A stretch of DNA of 36,383 bases, taken from NCBI GenBank assembly GCA_947625485.1, contig CANQOP010000019.1, forward strand, positions 1 to 36,383, written 5' to 3'. The stretch comes from an uncultured Clostridia bacterium. Its GTDB lineage: Bacteria > Bacillota > Clostridia > Oscillospirales > Acutalibacteraceae. Below the pieces are notes generated by a model. The model was not told the origin of the DNA. It saw nothing but the letters and a program-made list of their open reading frames with translations, and did no database searches. Of the stretch, positions 31,021-36,383 are shown one piece after another (the stretch's first letter is position 1; every line of letters starts with the position of its first letter). Made by a program: the position numbers and the translations under genes.

Positions 31021-31725
31021 ATGAACAGATTTGTAACCGCAGTCATAGTGGCGGCAGGAAATTCCACGAGAATGGGACTTAAAATCAGCAAGCAGTTTAT
31101 CCCGCTGTGCGGAGAGCCTGTTATTAAGCACACTCTGAAAGCGTTTGAGCAAAGTGAGGTAATCAACTCGGTCGTTGTCGTTTGCAGACCTCAGGACGAG
31201 TACGAGATACATAAAATCGCGGACGGAAATTTTTCTAAGGTCAGGGCGGTTGTGTACGGAGGTTCCGTACGCGACGAAAGCGTGCGCAACGGAATACTCG
31301 CGGCTGACGAAAGAACGACGCACTACGCTATTCACGACGGCGCTCGTCCGCTGATAGAGCAGAAGGATATAGCCGGGGTCGTAAACAAAGCGTTCGAGAC
31401 GGGAGCGGCGGCTCTCGGAACACTCGTTACAGATACGATTAAGGTGGTTGACGAAAATAATATTATCGTAGACACGCCGATACGCTCTCAGCTGCGCGCA
31501 GTGCAGACGCCGCAGGTGTTCGAGAAAAATTTGTACCTCAAAGCGCTGGATAATGCAAAGAACAAGAATCTTAACATAACCGACGACTGTAAGCTCGCGG
31601 AAGCTCTCGGTGCAAGAGTTCATATAGTTATAGGCTCAGATACGAATATCAAGCTGACTACGCCGAGCGATATAAACCTTGCAAAGACGATTTTAAAAAG
31701 CAGACAGAAAACGGAAAGGAAATAA
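31021..31725 (+). CDS. ispD: 2-C-methyl-D-erythritol 4-phosphate cytidylyltransferase IspD
   Basis: This 234-residue enzyme makes CDP-methylerythritol in the non-mevalonate isoprenoid pathway. The nucleotide loop is [10 protein letters not shown] (10-19), followed by KQF, then HDGARPL and [10 protein letters not shown] in the catalytic and dimer regions, and a DDCKLAE segment. ATG 31021 begins one base after the metY stop (TGATATG). There is no clear ribosome binding site, so translation is probably coupled to metY. It is followed two bases later by ispF. Confidence 0.95.
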   Translation: MNRFVTAVIVAAGNSTRMGLKISKQFIPLCGEPVIKHTLKAFEQSEVINSVVVVCRPQDEYEIHKIADGNFSKVRAVVYGGSVRDESVRNGILAADERTTHYAIHDGARPLIEQKDIAGVVNKAFETGAAALGTLVTDTIKVVDENNIIVDTPIRSQLRAVQTPQVFEKNLYLKALDNAKNKNLNITDDCKLAEALGARVHIVIGSDTNIKLTTPSDINLAKTILKSRQKTERK

Positions 31726-31727
31726 AT

Positions 31728-32201
31728 ATGCGGATAGGTCACGGATACGACGTGCACAGACTCGTTGAAAACAGAAAACTTATTTTAGGCGGAGTTGATA
31801 TTCCGTACGAAAAGGGACTGCTCGGTCACAGCGACGCGGACGTTCTGCTCCACGCGATTTCCGATGCGATTCTCGGTGCGGCGGCTTTAGGAGATATCGG
31901 TCACCTTTTCCCCGATACGGACGACCGCTTTGAGGGAGCGGACAGTATTCTGCTGCTAAAAGAGGTGTGCCGCGTGCTTAATGAGAACGGCTACAAAATC
32001 GTAAATATAGACGCTACGGTAATCGCCCAGCGCCCGAAGCTCGCACCTTTTATACTCACTATGCGCCGAAATATTGCCGCGGCGTGCGGACTTGACGCAG
32101 GCGAAGTGAGCGTTAAGGCTACGACAGAGGAGAAGCTCGGATTTACCGGCAGCGGCGAAGGAATTTCGGCGCACTCCGTATGTTTAATTGACAATATTTA
32201 A
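31728..32201 (+). CDS. ispF: 2-C-methyl-D-erythritol 2,4-cyclodiphosphate synthase IspF
   Basis: This 157-residue trimeric zinc enzyme acts two steps after IspD in isoprenoid synthesis. The zinc ligands Asp8 and His10 are in GYDVH and His42 is in LLHAI. Also present are [18 protein letters not shown], an AQRPKLAPF region and [17 protein letters not shown]. Length is normal. ATG 31728 has GGAAAGGAA upstream and the gene follows ispD by two bases, a pairing seen in many bacteria. The hairpin at 32229-32261 follows. Confidence 0.96.
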   Translation: MRIGHGYDVHRLVENRKLILGGVDIPYEKGLLGHSDADVLLHAISDAILGAAALGDIGHLFPDTDDRFEGADSILLLKEVCRVLNENGYKIVNIDATVIAQRPKLAPFILTMRRNIAAACGLDAGEVSVKATTEEKLGFTGSGEGISAHSVCLIDNI

Positions 32202-32228
32202 TACTGACAGTACTTGAATAAATTGACA

Positions 32229-32261
32229 ACCTCGTTCATACCATTGAACGAGGTGTTTTTT
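32229..32261 (+). terminator. Terminator-like hairpin containing the dacF ribosome binding site
   Basis: ACCTCGTTCA (32229-32238) and TGAACGAGGT (32245-32254) form a perfect 10-bp stem around TACCAT, followed by TTTTTT (32256-32261) and then directly ATG. The 3' arm contains the GAGGTG ribosome binding site of dacF. It looks like the ispF terminator and at the same time can hide the dacF start. Confidence 0.75.
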
Positions 32262-33407
32262 ATGTTAAAAAGGTTTGTATCAATATTCATCAGCGTACTT
32301 CTAGTTTTCTCCGTACCGATTGCCGCGAACGCAGAGCAAAAGCCTGCTTTGGACGTATCCGCTCCTGCGGCGGTTTTAATAGAGGGAGAGAGCGGAAAAG
32401 TTCTTTTTGAGAAGAACAGTCACGATCAGCGCGCCTGCGCGTCAGTCACAAAGGTAATGACGCTTTTGCTGACGATGGAGGCGCTGGACAACGGTCGTTT
32501 TAAGCTCAGCGACACTCTCACGTCGTCCGCTCACGCCGCGTCTATGGGAGGCTCGGATATATGGCTCGAAGAGGGAGAAACTATGAGTGTGGACGATCTT
32601 ATAAAAGCGACCGCAGTAGCGTCAGCGAACGACGCCGCCGTAGTGCTTGCGGAGGCAATAAGCGGAAGCGAGGACGCCTTTGTCGCCGAGATGAATAAAA
32701 AGGCGAAATCGCTCGGAATGAAGGACACTGTTTTTAAAAACTGCAACGGTCTTGACGAGGAAGGACACATTACGTCCGCGTATGACGTTGCCGTTATGTC
32801 GGCAGAGCTTACTAAGCACCCGAAAATTTTTGATTATACTTCCATATGGCTTGATAATCTGCGCGGCGGCAAAACTCAGATTGTAAACACAAATAAGCTG
32901 CTCAAAACCTACGACGGTATTACAGGTCTTAAAACAGGCACTACCAATGACGCGGGCTGCTGTATGGCGGCGACTGCTACGCGCGACGGTTTGTCGCTTG
33001 TTTCGGTCGTGCTCGGCTGCGATACGGGCACAAGTCGCTTTGCGGATTCTGCCGCGCTTTTAGACTACGGTTTTGCAAATTATACTGTGCAAAAGCTCGA
33101 ACTGCCTAAGGACGTACACAAGGTACAGAAGGTCACGGGCGGTATGACCGGAGAGGTTAAACTCGAGTGTCCCGACCCCGGCTCTATGATAGTAAGCCGC
33201 ACCGCAGGGGAGGCGGTTACTACGGAGTGCAAAATTCAAAAAGAGATAAAGGCTCCCGTCAAGAAGGGCGACGTGCTCGGAGAGGTAAACTACTACTCCG
33301 GCAAGGATATGCTCAAGAGCGTCAGGCTTACCGCAAAAAACTCTGTTGAGGAAATGACATTCGGCTCGGTATTCAGAGAGATGCTCAGAGCGTTGACAGA
33401 GGTTTAG
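32262..33407 (+). CDS. dacF: D-alanyl-D-alanine carboxypeptidase (DacF-like, penicillin-binding protein S11)
   Basis: This 381-residue exported enzyme trims the terminal D-Ala from peptidoglycan. A signal peptide covers about 1-24 (MLKRFVSIFIS...ANA). Catalytic motifs are SVTK at 61-64, SAN at 121-123 and KTG at 224-226. A C-terminal beta domain starts near 285, followed by a short amphipathic tail (SVFREMLRAL). ATG 32262 is used because GAGGTG lies just upstream; an in-frame start at 32214 would put 16 polar residues before the signal peptide. DacF relatives act in spore cortex assembly or vegetative wall; which applies here is uncertain. Confidence 0.92.
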   Translation: MLKRFVSIFISVLLVFSVPIAANAEQKPALDVSAPAAVLIEGESGKVLFEKNSHDQRACASVTKVMTLLLTMEALDNGRFKLSDTLTSSAHAASMGGSDIWLEEGETMSVDDLIKATAVASANDAAVVLAEAISGSEDAFVAEMNKKAKSLGMKDTVFKNCNGLDEEGHITSAYDVAVMSAELTKHPKIFDYTSIWLDNLRGGKTQIVNTNKLLKTYDGITGLKTGTTNDAGCCMAATATRDGLSLVSVVLGCDTGTSRFADSAALLDYGFANYTVQKLELPKDVHKVQKVTGGMTGEVKLECPDPGSMIVSRTAGEAVTTECKIQKEIKAPVKKGDVLGEVNYYSGKDMLKSVRLTAKNSVEEMTFGSVFREMLRALTEV

Positions 33408-33467
33408 GCGGGCTGTTAAATTCTTCTGAAGAATTATAAATAATATACAAAATAATAAAGTTAAATA

Positions 33468-33496
33468 TTGCATATGTTGGTGTTTTGTGTTAAAAT
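33468..33496 (+). promoter_or_regulatory. Promoter of pgi
   Basis: TTGCAT (33468-33473), a 17-base spacer and TAAAAT (33491-33496). Confidence 0.65.
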
Positions 33497-33547
33497 AACC
33501 ATAAGTAATTATATACGGCTCTGCCGTATCTATTGGGGGTAATCAAA

Positions 33548-34885
33548 ATGTCAACAAAACTTAACGACAAATATCTTGGCGGTTTTATAGGCGAAGACGA
33601 GTACAAGGGAATTGAGACTCAGGTAAAGAACGCTCACAAGGCTCTGCACGACGGCACGGGTCTCGGCAATGATTTTATCGGCTGGGTTGACCTTCCTACC
33701 AATTACGACAAGGAAGAGTTCAGCCGAATTAAAAAGGCAGCTGAAAAAATTAAGAAGAATACCGATGTTTTCGTTGTTATCGGTATAGGCGGCTCCTACC
33801 TCGGAGCGCGCGCTGCTATCGAGTTTCTATCCTCTCCTAATTATAACGCTCTCGCCAAGGACACACCGCAGATTTACTTCACTGGCAATTCAATAAGCTC
33901 CGACGCTCTCTCCGACATTATCGAGCTCTGCGAGGGCAAGGACGTTTCCATAAATATGATTTCAAAATCGGGCACAACCACAGAGCCTGCTATAGCATTC
34001 CGCGTATTCCGCGATATGCTCGAGAAAAAGTACGGCAAGGAGGGCGCCAGGGAGCGTATCTTCTGCACGACCGACAAGGCCCGCGGAACGCTCAAACAGC
34101 TCGCCGACAAAGAGGGTTACGAGACCTTCGTAGTTCCCGACGACGTAGGCGGACGTTACTCCGTTCTTACGGCTGTAGGACTTCTTCCTATCGCGGTTTC
34201 AGGCGCTGACATCGACGCACTTATGAAAGGCGCCAAGAAAGCTCAGGACGAGTTTAACAACGACGATTTATATTCAAACGATTGCTATAAATACGCGGCT
34301 ATCCGCAATATCCTCTACAACAAGGGCTATTCCACGGAAATTATGGTTTCCTACGAGCCTGCATACACTCTTATGAACGAGTGGTTCAAGCAGCTATACG
34401 GTGAGTCCGAGGGTAAGGATAAGAAGGGCATATTCCCCGCAAGCGTTATCTTCTCTACGGACCTCCACTCTCTCGGTCAGTACATTCAGGACGGCAGACG
34501 TAATCTTTTCGAGACTGTTGTTCTCTTTGATAAATGTAAAAAGGAAATTACTCTGGGCGATGATCCCACGAATGTTGACGGACTCAATTTCCTTTCGGGC
34601 AAGTCGATGGAATTTGTAAACCGCAAGGCGTTCGAGGGCACTGTTCTTGCTCACAATGACGGCGGAGTTCCAAACATTGTTCTCAACGTCGAGAAAATGG
34701 ACGAAAGCAATCTCGGTTACCTTATCTACTTCTTCGAGAAGGCTTGCGCTATCTCGGGCTATATCCTCGGCGTTAATCCGTTCAACCAGCCGGGCGTAGA
34801 GAGCTACAAGAAAAATATGTTTGCTCTCCTTGGCAAGCCAGGCTACGAGGACGCTAAAGCCGCTCTTGAGGCGAGACTCGGATAA
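33548..34885 (+). CDS. pgi: Glucose-6-phosphate isomerase
   Basis: This 445-residue glycolytic enzyme interconverts glucose-6-phosphate and fructose-6-phosphate. It is of the short bacterial type. The SIS-fold phosphate site is seen in [13 protein letters not shown] and [11 protein letters not shown]. Catalytic regions follow in [17 protein letters not shown] and [12 protein letters not shown], and a [16 protein letters not shown] end matches the family. ATG 33548 has GGGGGT upstream, giving a normal length. It lies 33 bases before a small P-loop gene. Codon choice suggests strong expression. Confidence 0.96.
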   Translation: MSTKLNDKYLGGFIGEDEYKGIETQVKNAHKALHDGTGLGNDFIGWVDLPTNYDKEEFSRIKKAAEKIKKNTDVFVVIGIGGSYLGARAAIEFLSSPNYNALAKDTPQIYFTGNSISSDALSDIIELCEGKDVSINMISKSGTTTEPAIAFRVFRDMLEKKYGKEGARERIFCTTDKARGTLKQLADKEGYETFVVPDDVGGRYSVLTAVGLLPIAVSGADIDALMKGAKKAQDEFNNDDLYSNDCYKYAAIRNILYNKGYSTEIMVSYEPAYTLMNEWFKQLYGESEGKDKKGIFPASVIFSTDLHSLGQYIQDGRRNLFETVVLFDKCKKEITLGDDPTNVDGLNFLSGKSMEFVNRKAFEGTVLAHNDGGVPNIVLNVEKMDESNLGYLIYFFEKACAISGYILGVNPFNQPGVESYKKNMFALLGKPGYEDAKAALEARLG

Positions 34886-34918
34886 TTTTCAAAAGCAAAA
34901 ACTAAGGAGGAAGTAAGT

Positions 34919-35335
34919 ATGGTTACTTTACTTATCGGAAAAAAAGGTTCAGGAAAAACTAAAAAGCTTATTCAAAAGGCTAACGAAGCTGTTGCGGCGT
35001 CTCAGGGAAACGTTGTCGTTATTGAAAAGGGCGCTAAGCTCACCTACGACATCACTTCTAAAGCGCGTCTTATTGACACGGACCAGTACGCAGTAACAGG
35101 TTATGATATGTTATTCGGATTTTTAAGCGGTATATGCGCCGGCAATTACGACGTTACCGATATTCTTGTTGACTCCACCTTCAAGATTTGTCCCGACGGT
35201 GTAAACGGTCTTGAAAGCTTTACTAAAAAGCTGCAGAATCTCAGCGAAACTTCCAACGCAAATATAATTCTTTTGATTTCCGCATGCGAAGACGACCTGC
35301 CAAGTTCAATCAACGCAGTTTGTGAGAAAGTTTAA
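34919..35335 (+). CDS. Small P-loop NTPase-like protein of unknown function
   Basis: The 138-residue product begins with a Walker A loop GKKGSGKT at 7-14. A hydrophobic strand IILLIS with SACEDDLP follows near 115-125, and a possible Walker B region is DILVDSTF near 80-87. It is too short for a full kinase or helicase. ATG 34919 has AAGGAGG upstream and follows pgi by 33 bases, so both are likely on one transcript ending at 35369-35403. I know similar unnamed ATP-binding proteins in Clostridia but no function. Confidence 0.8.
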   Translation: MVTLLIGKKGSGKTKKLIQKANEAVAASQGNVVVIEKGAKLTYDITSKARLIDTDQYAVTGYDMLFGFLSGICAGNYDVTDILVDSTFKICPDGVNGLESFTKKLQNLSETSNANIILLISACEDDLPSSINAVCEKV

Positions 35336-35368
35336 TTTAATTACGAATATTACTAATATTTAAAAACA

Positions 35369-35403
35369 AGCCGATCGACTCCGCGCGGAGCCGGTCGGCT
35401 TTT
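35369..35403 (+). terminator. Terminator after the pgi unit
   Basis: AGCCGATCGACTCC pairs with GGAGCCGGTCGGCT around GCGC. The long stem with two mismatches is followed by TTT. Confidence 0.8.
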
Positions 35404-35489
35404 GCTACATATAAATGAGTTTTTAATCTGTCTGCTTTTAAGTAATCGGATTTATTGAATATACAATTATATAAAAATATGTGCTAAAT

Positions 35490-35954
35490 TTACGCGTTTT
35501 CCTGTTTATGTTTTTTGATAAAATCCTCTAAAAGGTCAGCCGCATATCTGCAAAGCTCGGGACACGGTCGCTTTTTATAGTATTTTTCGGTGCGTGCTGA
35601 CGGAGTAGGGGAGTCCGCTCCGCTTTTTTGCAGTCCTAAAAGCTCGCGGCATAAAATCGAACCGTTATCCTCACGGAATTTGCCCGCGAGCTGTTGAGCA
35701 TCACTGTAGACGCGCTTTTTTTCAGCGCTCGCCTTCGGGTCGTCGTAGCCGTATAGCATACCGAGCACGAACATCATTCCGCTTACCGTTCCGCACACCT
35801 CGCGCATACGCCCTATACCGCCGCCGAAGGGCGAACAGAGCTTTGTTACGGTGCTGAGTTCCATTCCCATTTCGCCCGCAAACGCGCCTGCGACTGCCTG
35901 ACAGCAGTTATATCCCTGCAAAAAAAGATTTTTCGCAATCTGTCCTTTAGTCAT
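35490..35954 (-). CDS. C_GCAxxG_C_C family redox-type protein
   Basis: This 154-residue protein has the conserved cysteine pattern of this family: NCCQAV near 16-21, LCSPFGGGIGRMREVCGTVSG, an ILCRELLG segment and a final CPELCRYAADLLE. These proteins are thought to bind a cofactor or metal, but no role is proven. ATG 35954 has GAGGTG eight bases upstream; the in-frame GTG at 35963 overlaps that site. It is transcribed alone toward the pgi unit. The tandem repeat begins 17 bases upstream of its start. Confidence 0.88.
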   Translation of the reverse strand: MTKGQIAKNLFLQGYNCCQAVAGAFAGEMGMELSTVTKLCSPFGGGIGRMREVCGTVSGMMFVLGMLYGYDDPKASAEKKRVYSDAQQLAGKFREDNGSILCRELLGLQKSGADSPTPSARTEKYYKKRPCPELCRYAADLLEDFIKKHKQENA

Positions 35955-35970
35955 ATCGTTCACCTCGTTT

Positions 35971-36383
35971 TGCTTTAAAGCTCTGTCTTAAATAAGCAGG
36001 GTACGTGCGCAGCACGACGCGTACATAGGGGGATAGCCCCTATGTACGAAAAAGTTGAGCGCCTAGTTAGAGGCGGTGAACTTTTCTCTGTGGTTCAAAG
36101 CTGTGCTTTCAACAAGCAGGGTACGTGCGCAGCACGACGCGTACATAGGGGGATAGCCCCTATGTAGGAAAAAGTTGAGCGCCTCGTTAGAGGCGGTGAA
36201 CTTTTCTCTGTGGTTCAAAGCTGTGCTTTCAACAAGCAGGGTACGTGCGCAGCACGACGTGTACATAGGGGGTTACCCCCTTATGTACGAAAAAGTTGAG
36301 CGCCTAGTTAGAGGCGGTGAACTTTTCTCTGTGGTTCAAAGCTGTGCTTTCAACAAGCAGGGTACGTGCGCAGCACGACGCGT
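35971..36383. repeat. 120-bp tandem repeat rich in inverted repeats, at least 3.4 copies
   Basis: Units are 35971-36090, 36091-36210, 36211-36331 (121 bases) and a partial one from 36332 to the window end. Copies 2 to 4 are nearly identical; the first 30 bases of copy 1 are diverged. Each unit contains CGTGC-gca-GCACG, then GTACATAGGGG-N5-CCCCTATGTAC, then AAAAGTT...CGCCT-N6-AGGCG...AACTTTT. In copy 3 the second stem changes on both sides and still pairs. No gene is visible in 35964-36383. Confidence 0.9.

Noticed and set aside
36063..36266. Minus-strand open frame with a 40-residue internal repeat across the tandem repeat
   Set aside because: The period arises because 120 is divisible by three. 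There is no ribosome binding site or recognisable domain, and the 121-base third unit breaks the frame. Most likely a by-product of the repeat.
35971..36383. CRISPR array
   Set aside because: The units are 120 bases and nearly identical throughout. There are no short repeats separated by unique spacers and no cas genes nearby.

Overview
The window reads as a stretch of chromosome from an endospore-forming, Gram-positive Clostridia-type bacterium, most like the Oscillospiraceae/Ruminococcaceae. This is inference from three things: the dipicolinate synthase pair dpaA-dpaB (a sporulation trait), Firmicutes families and gene order (rnj, gdpP-rplI-dnaB, tilS-hpt-ftsH), and GGAGG/GAGGTG ribosome binding sites with frequent GTG and TTG starts. 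Nearly all of it is housekeeping sequence with short intergenic gaps and many canonical sigma-A promoters (-35/-10 spaced 16-18).

Layout. 1-505: two minus-strand tRNA-Ser genes with their promoter, plus a 77-bp direct repeat carrying copies of the tRNA 3' end and its terminator. 610-2056: nrdR, then a divergently read sdpR-sdpI-type autorepressor/membrane protein pair whose promoter sits between two matching 24-bp palindromic boxes. 2268-4387 (minus): RNase HI, NifS-type cysteine desulfurase and IscU/NifU scaffold. 4843-14488 (plus): RNase J, GdpP, ribosomal protein L9, DnaB, TilS, Hpt and FtsH, the last genes overlapping or closely spaced. 14570-17571: a zinc-type uptake operon (Fur-family regulator, binding lipoprotein, ATPase, permease) with a perfect 9-5-9 palindrome just after its promoter. 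17587-22897: small genes (membrane-anchored unknown, DUF1540, HMA metal-binding protein, Spx/ArsC-like protein, a 37-codon peptide gene, a DUF896 protein), a MutS-like ATPase lacking mismatch-recognition domains, and murC. 23111-24496: RlmD/RumA-type RNA methyltransferase.

24.5-27.5 kb is the least housekeeping-like part. It holds an AT-rich XRE regulator that appears cut by an in-frame TAG, a PPP-type phosphatase, two orphan coding fragments, an SDR oxidoreductase and a VOC protein. It looks like a small accessory patch with gene decay.

27.7-36 kb returns to core genes: dpaA-dpaB; a zinc-ribbon membrane protein with O-acetylhomoserine sulfhydrylase, ispD and ispF; dacF-like D,D-carboxypeptidase behind a terminator-like hairpin that contains its own ribosome binding site; pgi with a small P-loop protein; and a C_GCAxxG_C_C protein. 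The last 413 bases are a 120-bp tandem repeat, at least 3.4 copies, rich in inverted repeats, running off the window end.

I did not find a CRISPR array, prophage, insertion sequence or recognised defence system. The most novel items are the 37-codon peptide gene with its own promoter and terminator, the structured 120-bp tandem repeat, the dacF leader hairpin, the SdpR-type double operator, the metal-regulator palindrome, and the duplicated tRNA-end/terminator segment.
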